64,000 nt of DNA from Petrolisthes cinctipes (Eukaryota; Arthropoda; Malacostraca; Decapoda; Porcellanidae), in NCBI GenBank assembly GCA_033782935.1, contig JAWQEG010000710.1, positions 5,456,001-5,520,000 of the forward strand, in the 5' to 3' direction. Positions within the stretch are counted from its first letter, which is position 1. Each line of letters begins with the position of its first letter. The notes under the pieces were generated by a model. The model ran no database searches. It was not told where the DNA came from and was given only the letters and a program-made list of their open reading frames with translations. The position numbers and the translations under genes are program-made. Shown one piece after another: positions 1 through 9,589 of the stretch.

Positions 1-25
1 ATATTTTGGGGTCCCAGATGCAATC

Positions 26-113
26 TGTACATGCCTACTCAGTGTTAGAGTATTTTCAAAATACAGGCCCAAAACATGCTGAAAATCGATATTTTAGATG
101 CCCAAAGTCAATA
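26..113 (+). repeat. First 88-bp half (H1) of the 176-bp monomer
   Basis: This is half one of a B' monomer, running from TGTACA to the base before TGTGCA. It is exactly 88 bp, the same length as the next half. Laid over that half without gaps it matches at about 56 of 88 positions by hand count. The best blocks are ggcYcaaaac and tcRatatttt. It carries the perfect dyad gtattttcaaaatac, which the second half has lost. Confidence 0.85.
50..64. other. Dyad gtattttcaaaatac, first of many
   Basis: This is a perfect inverted repeat with 7-bp arms and a single central base. It recurs in nearly all A, A' and B' monomers at the same place. B copies usually have one mismatch (aaaattc) and C copies read atattttcaaaatat, which is also a perfect dyad. 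Short dyads are common in centromeric satellites that lack a CENP-B box. A function here is not shown. Confidence 0.8.
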
Positions 114-201
114 TGTGCATGTATCTTCTGTACCCGTTTATATCTCAAATTCAGGCTCAAAACACCCGAAAATTCAATATTTTGGGGTCCCAGAAGCAAT
201 C
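114..201 (+). repeat. Second 88-bp half (H2) of the 176-bp monomer
   Basis: This is half two of the B' monomer, from TGTGCA to the base before the next TGTACA, also 88 bp. Its similarity to the first half suggests the 176-bp monomer arose by duplication of an 88-bp ancestor that later diverged. The first 29 bp of this half are the part missing from all C-class monomers. Confidence 0.85.
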
Positions 202-349
202 TGTACATGCCTACACAGTGCTAGAATATTTTCAAAATATAGGCTAAAAACATGCTAAAAATCGACATTTTAGGTGCCAAAAAATCGATATCTCAAATTC
301 AGTCCCAAAACACCCGAAAATTCGATATTTAGAGGTCCCAGAAGGTATC

Positions 350-526
350 TGTACATGCCTACTCCGTGTTAGAGTATTTTCAAAATACAGGCCAAAAACA
401 TACTGAAAATCGATCTTTTAGGTGCACAAAAGTCGATATGTGCATGCATCTTCTGTACCCGTTTATATCTCAAATTCTGGCCCTAAACACCCGAAAATTC
501 GATATTTTGGGGTCCCAGAAGCGATC
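350..526 (+). repeat. Monomer class A, 177 bp
   Basis: Class A is marked by ctccgtgttag near its start, aggccaaaaacatactg, the palindrome TGCATGCA, ctggccctaaac and the terminal GCGATC. It holds seven CpG dinucleotides, the most of any class. At 177 bp (59 codons) it preserves reading frame when copies are adjacent, which creates spurious long open frames. Confidence 0.93.
441..448. other. Palindrome TGCATGCA in A-class monomers
   Basis: This perfect 8-bp palindrome lies at the start of the second half of A and A' monomers. In B and B' copies the sequence is usually tgcatgta, so the palindrome separates the classes. It is absent from C because it lies inside the 29-bp deletion. No function is known. 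Confidence 0.75.
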
Positions 527-702
527 TGTACATGCCTACTCCGTGTTAGAGTATTTTCAAAATTCAGGCCCAAAACATGCTGAAAATCGATGTTTTTGGT
601 GCCCAAAGTCAATATGTGCATGTATCTTCTGTACCCGTTTATATCTCAAATTCAGGCTCAAAACACCCGAAAATTCAATATTTTGGGGTCCCAGAAGCAA
701 TC
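527..702 (+). repeat. Monomer class B, 176 bp
   Basis: Class B is marked by aaaattcaggcccaaaac and by tttttggtgcccaaag, where B' has attttagatgcccaaag. It ends in GCAATC. Copies near the left of the array read atcgatgtttttgg, while most copies from about 18 kb rightward read atcgatatttttgg. This gives a simple marker of left and right array domains. Confidence 0.92.
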
Positions 703-840
703 TGTACAGTGCTAGAATATTTTCAAAATATAGGCTAAAAACATGCTAAAAATCGACATTTTAGGTGCCAAAAAGTCGATATCTCAAATTCAGTCCCAAA
801 ACACCCGAAAATTCGTTATTTAGGGGTCCCAGAAGCGATC
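703..840 (+). repeat. Monomer class Cs, 138 bp (doubly deleted)
   Basis: This derivative lost 29 bp between two ata triplets (cgATA joined directly to tctcaaatt) and a further 10 bp between two aca triplets (tgtaca joined to gtgctag). 177 - 29 - 10 = 138, matching the observed length. It ends aggggtcccagaagcgatc. This copy carries cgttattt in place of cgatattt, a private marker shared with the copy near 5632. Confidence 0.92.
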
Positions 841-1017
841 TGTACATGCCTACTCCGTGTTAGAGTATTTTCAAAATACATGCTCAAAACATACTGAAAA
901 TCGATCTTTTAGGTGCACAAAAGTCGATATGTGCATGCATCTTCAGTACCCGTTTATATCTCAAATTCAGGCTCAAAACACCCGAAAATTCAATATTTTG
1001 GGGTCCCAGAAGCAATC
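841..1017 (+). repeat. Monomer class A', 177 bp
   Basis: Class A' is marked by acatgctcaaaacatactg, ggtgcacaaaagtcg and cttcagtaccc, and its second half resembles B (ttcaggctcaaaac, ending GCAATC). It looks like an old A/B recombinant fixed in the second trimer. A variant, A'', reads aaaagacatgct and often has one extra A (178 bp). Confidence 0.92.
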
Positions 1018-1193
1018 TGTACATGCCTACTCAGTGTTAGAGTATTTTCAAAATACAGGCCCAAAACATGCTGAAAATCGATATTTTAGATGCCCAAAGT
1101 CAATATGTGCATGTATCTTCTGTACCCGTTTATATCTCAAATTCAGGCTCAAAACACCCGAAAATTCAATATTTTGGGGTCCCAGAAGCAATC
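1018..1193 (+). repeat. Monomer class B', 176 bp
   Basis: Class B' is marked by ctactcagtgttag, aatacaggcccaaaac and attttagatgcccaaag. It is the class most often present in extra copies, for example in the tetramers at 20987, 34593 and 37427. It has only three CpG sites. Confidence 0.92.
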
Positions 1194-1341
1194 TGTACAT
1201 GCCTACACAGTGCTAGAATATTTTCAAAATATAGGCTAAAAACATGCTAAAAATCGACATTTTAGGTGCCAAAAAATCGATATCTCAAATTCAGTCCCAA
1301 AACACCCGAAAATTCGATATTTAGAGGTCCCAGAAGGTATC
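1194..1341 (+). repeat. Monomer class Cl, 148 bp (singly deleted)
   Basis: This C monomer carries the 29-bp deletion but keeps the 10 bp lost in Cs, giving 148 bp. It is marked by ctacacagtgctag, cgacattttagg, ccaaaaaatcg, agaggtccc and the terminal GGTATC. A third form, Cm (148 bp), has ctactcagtgctag with a Cs-like body and dominates from about 20 to 46 kb. Confidence 0.92.
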
Positions 1342-3317
1342 TGTACATGCCTACTCCGTGTTAGAGTATTTTCAAAATACAGGCCAAAAACATACTGAAA
1401 ATCGATCTTTTAGGTGCCCAAAAGTCGATATGTGCATGCATCTTCTGTACCCGTTTATATCTCAAATTCTGGCCCTAAACACCCGAAAATTCGATATTTT
1501 GGGGTCCCAGAAGCGATCTGTACATGCCTACTCCGTGTTAGAGTATTTTCAAAATTCAGGCCCAAAACATGCTGAAAATCGATGTTTTTGGTGCCCAAAG
1601 TCAATATGTGCATGCATCTTCTGTACCCGTTTTTATCTCAAATTCAGGCTCAAAACACCCGAAAATTCAATATTTTGGGGTCCCAGAAGCAATCTGTACA
1701 GTGCTAGAATATTTTCAAAATATAGGCTAAAAACATGCTAAAAATCGATCTTTTAGGTGCCAAAAAGTCGATATCTCAAATTCAGTCCCAAAACACCCGA
1801 AAATTCGATATTTAGGGGTCCCAGAAGCGATCTGTACATGCCTACTCCGTGTTAGAGTATTTTCAAAAGACATGCTCAAAACATACTGAAAATCGATCTT
1901 TTAGGTGCACAAAAAGTCGATATGTGCATGCATCTTCAGTACCCGTTTATATCTCAAATTCAGGCTCAAAACACCCGAAAATTCAATATTTTGGTGTCCC
2001 AGATGCAATCTGTACATGCCTACTCAGTGTTAGAGTATTTTCAAAATACAGGCCCAAAACATGCTGAAAATCGATGTTTTTGGTGCCCAAAGTCAATATC
2101 TGCATGTATCTTCTGTACCCGTTTTTATCTCAAATTCAGGCTCAAAACACCCGAAAATTCAATATTTTGGGGTCCCAGAAGCAATCTGTACAGTGCTAGA
2201 ATATTTTCAAAATATAGGCTAAAAACATGCTAAAAATCGATCTTTTAGGTGCCAAAAAGTCGATATCTCAAATTCAGTCCCAAAACACCCGAAAATTCGA
2301 TATTTAGGGGTCCCAGAAGCGATCTGTACATGCCTACTCCGTGTTAGAGTATTTTCAAAAGACATGCTCAAAACATACTGAAAATCGATCTTTTAGGTGC
2401 ACAAAAAGTCGATATGTGCATGCATCTTCAGTACCCGTTTATATCTCAAATTCAGGCTCAAAACACCCGAAAATTCAATATTTTGGGGTCCCAGATGCAA
2501 TCTGTACATGCCTACTCAGTGTTAGAGTATTTTCAAAATACAGGCCCAAAACATGCTGAAAATCGATATTTTAGATGCCCAAAGTCAATATGTGCATGTA
2601 TCTTCTGTACCCGTTTATATCTCAAATTCAGGCTCAAAACACCCGAAAATTCAATATTTTGGGGTCCCAGAAGCAATCTGTACATGCCTACACAGTGCTA
2701 GAATATTTTCAAAATATAGGCTAAAAACATGCTAAAAATCGACATTTTAGGTGCCAAAAAATCGATATCTCAAATTCAGTCCCAAAACACCCGAAAATTC
2801 GATATTTAGAGGTCCCAGAAGGTATCTGTACATGCCTACTCCGTGTTAGAGTATTTTCAAAATACAGGCCAAAAACATACTGAAAATCGATCTTTTAGGT
2901 GCACAAAAGTCGATATGTGCATGCATCTTCTGTACCCGTTTATATCTCAAATTCTGGCCCTAAACACCCGAAAATTCGATATTTTGGGGTCCCAGAAGCG
3001 ATCTGTACATGCCTACTCCGTGTTAGAGTATTTTCAAAATTCAGGCCCAAAACATGCTGAAAATCGATGTTTTTGGTGCCCAAAGTCAATATGTGCATGT
3101 ATCTTCTGTACCCGTTTATATCTCATATTCAGGCTCAAAACACCCGAAAATTCAATATTTTGGGGTCCCAGAAGCAATCTGTACAGTGCTAGAATATTTT
3201 CAAAATATAGGCTAAAAACATGCTAAAAATCGACATTTTAGGTGCCAAAAAGTCGATATCTCAAATTCAGTCCCAAAACACCCGAAAATTCGATATTTAG
3301 GGGTCCCAGAAGCGATC

Positions 3318-4172
3318 TGTACATGCCTACTCCGTGTTAGAGTATTTTCAAAATACATGCTCAAAACATACTGAAAATCGATCTTTTAGGTGCACAAAAG
3401 TCGATATGTGCATGCATCTTCAGTACCCGTTTATATCTCAAATTCAGGCTCAAAACACCCGAAAATTCAATATTTTGGGGTCCCAGAAGGTATCTGTACA
3501 TGCCTACTCCGTGTTAGAGTATTTTCAAAATACAGGCCAAAAACATACTGAAAATCGATCTTTTAGGTGCCCAAAAGTCGATATGTGCATGCATCTTCTG
3601 TACCCGTTTATATCTCAAATTCTGGCCCTAAACACCCGAAAATTCGATATTTTTGGGTCCCAGAAGCGATCTGTACATGCCTACTCCGTGTTAGAGTATT
3701 TTCAAAATTCAGGCCCAAAACATGCTGAAAATCGATCTTTTAGGTGCACAAAAGTCGATATGTGCATGCATCTTCAGTACCCGTTTATATCTCAAATTCA
3801 GGCTCAAAACACCCGGAAATTCAATATTTTGGGGTCCCAGAAGCAATCTGTACATGCCTACTCAGTGTTAGAGTATTTTCAAAATACAGGCCCAAAACAT
3901 GCTGAAAATCGATATTTTAGATGCCCAAAGTCAATATGTGCATGTATCTTCTGTACCCGTTTATATCTCAAATTCAGGCTCAAAACACCCGAAAATTCAA
4001 TATTTTGGGGTCCCAGAAGCAATCTGTACATGCCTACACAGTGCTAGAATATTTTCAAAATATAGGCTAAAAACATGCTAAAAATCGACATTTTAGGTGC
4101 CAAAAAATCGATATCTCAAATTCAGTCCCAAAACACCCGAAAATTCGATATTTAGAGTTCCCAGAAGGTATC
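3318..4172 (+). repeat. Pentamer A'-A-(B/A')-B'-Cl, 855 bp
   Basis: The order is A' (3318-3494, with an A-type junction ggtatc), A (3495-3671), a B/A' hybrid (3672-3848), B' (3849-4024) and Cl (4025-4172). Three 177-bp monomers in a row keep one frame open, producing the longest open frame in the window (3334-4047, 237 codons from a GTG). That frame is a by-product of the repeat, not a gene. Confidence 0.88.
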
Positions 4173-5166
4173 TGTACATGCCTACTCCGTGTTAGAGTAT
4201 TTTCAAAAATACAGGCCAAAAACATACTGAAAATCGATCTTTTAGGTGCCCAAAAGTCGATATGTGCATGCATCTTCTGTACCCGTTTATATCTCAAATT
4301 CTGGCCCTAAACACCCGAAAATTCGATATTTTGGGGTCCCAGAAGCGATCTGTACATGCCTACTCCGTGTTAGAGTATTTTCAAAATTCAGGCCCAAAAC
4401 ATGCTGAAAATCGATGTTTTTGGTGCCCAAAGTCAATATCTGCATGTATCTTCTGTACCCGTTTTTATCTCAAATTCAGGCTCAAAACACCCGAAAATTC
4501 AATATTTTGGGGTCCCAGAAGCAATCTGTACAGTGCTAGAATATTTTCAAAATATAGGCTAAAAACATGCTAAAAATCGATCTTTTAGGTGCCAAAAAGT
4601 CGATATCTCAAATTCAGTCCCAAAACACCCGAAAATTCGATATTTAGGGGTCCCAGAAGCGATCTGTACATGCCTACTCCGTGTTAGAGTATTTTCAAAA
4701 GACATGCTGAAAACATACTGAAAATCGATCTTTTAGGTGCACAAAAAGTCGATATGTGCATGCATCTTCAGTACCCGTTTATATCTCAAATTCAGGCTCA
4801 AAACACCCGAAAATTCAATATTTTGGGGTCCCAGATGCAATCTGTACATGCCTACTCAGTGTTAGAGTATTTTCAAAATACAGGCCCAAAACATGCTGAA
4901 AATCGATATTTTAGATGCCCAAAGTCAATATGTGCATGTATCTTCTGTACCCGTTTATATCTCAAATTCAGGCTCAAAACACCCGAAAATTCAATATTTT
5001 GGGGTCCCAGAAGCAATCTGTACATGCCTACACAGTGCTAGAATATTTTCAAAATATAGGCTAAAAACATGCTAAAAATCGACATTTTAGGTGCCAAAAA
5101 ATCGATATCTCAAATTCAGTCCCAAAACACCCGAAAATTCGATATTTAGAGGTCCCAGAAGGTATC
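4173..5166 (+). repeat. Two trimers, 492 and 502 bp
   Basis: The first trimer begins with an A monomer carrying one extra A (tcaaaaatacagg, 178 bp), then a B copy with atatctgcatg, then Cs. The second is A'' (178 bp, with acatgctgaaaac), B' and Cl. The extra-A trimer recurs at 10091-10582, so it is an inherited variant of the super-repeat. Confidence 0.85.
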
Positions 5167-8100
5167 TGTACATGCCTACTCCGTGTTAGAGTATTTTCAA
5201 AATACAGGCCAAAAACATACTGAAAATCGATCTTTTAGGTGCACAAAAGTCGATATGTGCATGCATCTTCTGTACCCGTTTATATCTCAAATTCTGGCCC
5301 TAAACACCCGAAAATTCGATATTTTGGGGTCCCAGAAGCGATCTGTACATGCCTACTCCGTGTTAGAGTATTTTCAAAATTCAGGCCCAAAACATGCTGA
5401 AAATCGATGTTTTTGGTGCCCAAAGTCAATATGTGCATGTATCTTCTGTACCCGTTTATATCTCAAATTCAGGCTCAAAACACCCGAAAATTCAATATTT
5501 TGGGGTCCCAGAAGCAATCTGTACAGTGCTAGAATATTTTCAAAATATAGGCTAAAAACATGCTAAAAATCGACATTTTAGGTGCCAAAAAGTCGATATC
5601 TCAAATTCAGTCCCAAAACACCCGAAAATTCGTTATTTAGGGGTCCCAGAAGCGATCTGTACATGCCTACTCCGTGTTAGAGTATTTTCAAAATACATGC
5701 TCAAAACATACTGAAAATCGATCTTTTAGGTGCACAAAAGTCGATATGTGCATGCATCTTCAGTACCCGTTTATATCTCAAATTCAGGCTCAAAACACCC
5801 GAAAATTCAATATTTTGGGGTCCCAGAAGCAATCTGTACATGCCTACTCAGTGTTAGAGTATTTTCAAAATACAGGCCCAAAACATGCTGAAAATCGATA
5901 TTTTAGATGCCCAAAGTCAATATGTGCATGTATCTTCTGTACCCGTTTATATCTCAAATTCAGGCTCAAAACACCCGAAAATTCAATATTTTGGGGTCCC
6001 AGAAGCAATCTGTACATGCCTACACAGTGCTAGAATATTTTCAAAATATAGGCTAAAAACATGCTAAAAATCGACATTTTAGGTGCCAAAAAATCGATAT
6101 CTCAAATTCAGTCCCAAAACACCCGAAAATTCGATATTTAGAGGTCCCAGAAGGTATCTGTACATGCCTACTCCGTGTTAGAGTATTTTCAAAATACAGG
6201 CCAAAAACATACTGAAAATCGATCTTTTAGGTGCCCAAAAGTCGATATGTGCATGCATCTTCTGTACCCGTTTATATCTCAAATTCTGGCCCTAAACACC
6301 CGAAAATTCGATATTTTGGGGTCCCAGAAGCGATCTGTACATGCCTACTCCGTGTTAGAGTATTTTCAAAATTCAGGCCCAAAACATGCTGAAAATCGAT
6401 GTTTTTGGTGCCCAAAGTCAATATGTGCATGCATCTTCTGTACCCGTTTTTATCTCAAATTCAGGCTCAAAACACCCGAAAATTCAATATTTTGGGGTCC
6501 CAGAAGCAATCTGTACAGTGCTAGAATATTTTCAAAATATAGGCTAAAAACATGCTAAAAATCGATCTTTTAGGTGCCAAAAAGTCGATATCTCAAATTC
6601 AGTCCCAAAACACCCGAAAATTCGATATTTAGGGGTCCCAGAAGCGATCTGTACATGCCTACTCCGTGTTAGAGTATTTTCAAAAGACATGCTCAAAACA
6701 TACTGAAAATCGATCTTTTAGGTGCACAAAAAGTCGATATGTGCATGCATCTTCAGTACCCGTTTATATCTCAAATTCAGGCTCAAAACACCCGAAAATT
6801 CAATATTTTGGGGTCCCAGATGCAATCTGTACATGCCTACTCAGTGTTAGAGTATTTTCAAAATACAGGCCCAAAACATGCTGAAAATCGATGTTTTTGG
6901 TGCCCAAAGTCAATATCTGCATGTATCTTCTGTACCCGTTTTTATCTCAAATTCAGGCTCAAAACACCCGAAAATTCAATATTTTGGGGTCCCAGAAGCA
7001 ATCTGTACAGTGCTAGAATATTTTCAAAATATAGGCTAAAAACATGCTAAAAATCGATCTTTTAGGTGCCAAAAAGTCGATATCTCAAATTCAGTCCCAA
7101 AACACCCGAAAATTCGATATTTAGGGGTCCCAGAAGCGATCTGTACATGCCTACTCCGTGTTAGAGTATTTTCAAAAGACATGCTCAAAACATACTGAAA
7201 ATCGATCTTTTAGGTGCACAAAAAGTCGATATGTGCATGCATCTTCAGTACCCGTTTATATCTCAAATTCAGGCTCAAAACACCCGAAAATTCAATATTT
7301 TGGGGTCCCAGATGCAATCTGTACATGCCTACTCAGTGTTAGAGTATTTTCAAAATACAGGCCCAAAACATGCTGAAAATCGATATTTTAGATGCCCAAA
7401 GTCAATATGTGCATGTATCTTCTGTACCCGTTTATATCTCAAATTCAGGCTCAAAACACCCGAAAATTCAATATTTTGGGGTCCCAGAAGCAATCTGTAC
7501 ATGCCTACACAGTGCTAGAATATTTTCAAAATATAGGCTAAAAACATGCTAAAAATCGACATTTTAGGTGCCAAAAAATCGATATCTCAAATTCAGTCCC
7601 AAAACACCCGAAAATTCGATATTTAGAGGTCCCAGAAGGTATCTGTACATGCCTACTCCGTGTTAGAGTATTTTCAAAATACAGGCCAAAAACATACTGA
7701 AAATCGATCTTTTAGGTGCACAAAAGTCGATATGTGCATGCATCTTCTGTACCCGTTTATATCTCAAATTCTGGCCCTAAACACCCGAAAATTCGATATT
7801 TTGGGGTCCCAGAAGCGATCTGTACATGCCTACTCCGTGTTAGAGTATTTTCAAAATTCAGGCCCAAAACATGCTGAAAATCGATGTTTTTGGTGCCCAA
7901 AGTCAATATGTGCATGTATCTTCTGTACCCGTTTATATCTCATATTCAGGCTCAAAACACCCGAAAATTCAATATTTTGGGGTCCCAGAAGCAATCTGTA
8001 CAGTGCTAGAATATTTTCAAAATATAGGCTAAAAACATGCTAAAAATCGACATTTTAGGTGCCAAAAAGTCGATATCTCAAATTCAGTCCCAAAACACCC

Positions 8101-8635
8101 GAAAATTCGATATTTAGGGGTCCCAGAAGCGATCTGTACATGCCTACTCCGTGTTAGAGTATTTTCAAAATACATGCTCAAAACATACTGAAAATCGATC
8201 TTTTAGGTGCACAAAAGTCGATATGTGCATGCATCTTCAGTACCCGTTTATATCTCAAATTCAGGCTCAAAACACCCGAAAATTCAATATTTTGGGGTCC
8301 CAGAAGCAATCTGTACATGCCTACTCAGTGTTAGAGTATTTTCAAAATACAGGCCCAAAACATGCTGAAAATCGATATTTTAGATGCCCAAAGTCAATAT
8401 GTGCATGTATCTTCTGTACCCGTTTATATCTCAAATTCAGGCTCAAAACACCCGAAAATTCAATATTTTGGGGTCCCAGAAGCAATCTGTACATGCCTAC
8501 ACAGTGCTAGAATATTTTCAAAATATAGGCTAAAAACATGCTAAAAATCGACATTTTAGGTGCCAAAAAATCGATATCTCAAATTCAGTCCCAAAACACC
8601 CGAAAATTCGATATTTAGAGGTCCCAGAAGGTATC

Positions 8636-9098
8636 TGTACATGCCTACTCCGTGTTAGAGTATTTTCAAAATACAGGCCAAAAACATACTGAAAATCGAT
8701 CTTTTAGGTGCCCAAAAGTCAATATGTGCATGAATCTTCTGTACCCGTTTTTATCTCAAATTCAGGCTCAAAACACCCGAAAATTCAATATTTTGGGGTC
8801 CCAGAAGCAATCTGTACAGTGCTAGAATATTTTCAAAATATAGGTTAAAAACATGATAAAAATCGATCTTTTAGGTGCCAAAAAGTCGATATCTCAAATT
8901 CAGTCCCAAAACACCCGAAAATTCGATATTTAGGGGTCCCAGAAGCAATCTGTACATGCCTACACAGTGCTAGAATATTTTCAAAATATAGGCTAAAAAC
9001 ATGCTAAAAATCGACATTTTAGATGCCAAAAAATCGATATATCAAATTCAGTCCCAAAACACCCGAAAATTCGATATTTAGAGGTCCCAGAAGGTATC
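8636..9098 (+). repeat. Rearranged unit: A/B hybrid, Cs, then Cl
   Basis: An A/B hybrid of 177 bp (8636-8812) is followed directly by Cs (8813-8950) and then by a second C monomer, Cl (8951-9098). Two adjacent C monomers break the A-B-C order and imply at least two out-of-register exchanges. Private changes include gcatgaatc, aggttaaaaac and catgataaaaatc. Confidence 0.87.
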
Positions 9099-9589
9099 TG
9101 TACATGCCTACTCCGTGTTAGAGTATTTTCAAAATACAGGCCAAAAACATACTGAAAATCGATCTTTTAGGCGACCAAAAGTCGATATGTGCATGCATCT
9201 TCTGTACCCGTTTATATCTCAAATTCAGGCTCAAAACACCCGAAAATTCAATATTTTGGGGTCCCAGAAGCAATCTGTACATGCCTTCTCAGTGTTAGAG
9301 TATTTTCAAAATACAGGCCCAAAACATGCTGAAAATCGATATTTTAGATGCCCAAAGTCAATATGTGCATGTATCTTCTGTACCCGTTTATATCTCAAAT
9401 TCAGGCTCAAAACACCCGAAAATCCAATATTTTGGGGTCCCAGAAGCAATCTGTACAGTGCTAGAATATTTTCAAAATATAGGCTAAAAACATGCTAAAA
9501 ATCGATCTTTTAGGTGCCAAAAAGTCGATATCTCAAATTCAGTCCCAAAACACCCTAAAATTCGATATTTAGGTGTCCCAGAAGCGATC
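9099..9589 (+). repeat. Hybrid trimer, 491 bp
   Basis: An A monomer whose second half is A'-like (9099-9275) is followed by B' (9276-9451) and Cs (9452-9589). Private changes include aggcgaccaaaag, aaaatccaatat and caccctaaaattc. The unit has no equal in super-repeat copies 1 and 3. Confidence 0.85.

Larger units (their letters stand above)
1..349 (+). repeat. Left edge: partial monomer, then B' and Cl
   Basis: Bases 1-25 are the end of a monomer cut by the window edge. A B' monomer (26-201, 176 bp) and a Cl monomer (202-349, 148 bp) follow. The Cl copy is recognised by ctacacagtgctag, by agaggtccc near its end and by the terminal GGTATC. The array therefore continues upstream of the window. 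Confidence 0.95.
350..1341 (+). repeat. Reference hexamer HOR, 992 bp (A-B-Cs-A'-B'-Cl)
   Basis: This is the first complete hexamer, made of a 491-bp trimer (A-B-Cs, 350-840) and a 501-bp trimer (A'-B'-Cl, 841-1341). Lengths are 177+176+138+177+176+148 = 992. The two trimers differ consistently at class-diagnostic bases, while equivalent trimers elsewhere in the array are nearly identical. This is the hallmark of a higher-order repeat. A trimer of the first kind begins again at 1342. Confidence 0.93.
841..5657 (+). repeat. Super-repeat copy 1, 4817 bp
   Basis: Unit lengths in order are 501, 491, 492, 502, 491, 855, 492, 502 and 491. Its first units recur in the same order at 5658, 10583 and 15939. 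Shared rare variants support the match: tctcatattcagg at about 3121 recurs at 7938 and 12865, and an A''/B-hybrid/Cs trimer of 492 bp sits at 1833, 6650 and 11575. The copy includes the 855-bp pentamer, absent from later copies. Confidence 0.85.

Noticed and set aside
350..526. CENP-B box
   Set aside because: The nearest candidates (cccgtttatatctca and ttcgatatttagggg) each miss two of the nine core positions of the canonical box by eye, which is about what chance allows in 177 bp. Primate alpha satellite is also not recognisable despite the similar length.
815..830. Telomere-type repeat (TTTAGGG)
   Set aside because: tttaggg occurs once per Cs or Cm monomer inside gatatttaggggtccc. It is never in tandem, so it is part of the satellite and not telomeric DNA.
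3334..4047. 237-codon open frame as a repeat-protein gene
   Set aside because: It is made only of satellite monomers, starts at a GTG, overlaps other open frames in different phases, and exists because three 177-bp monomers are adjacent. Equivalent frames in neighbouring trimers stop after 119 or 127 codons.
4067..4297. Minus-strand open frames of 60-76 codons as genes
   Set aside because: They recur wherever a Cl monomer joins certain A or B monomers (for example 9985-10215, 21558-21743 and 40168-40368) and are fixed by the repeat sequence. There is no sign of coding constraint.
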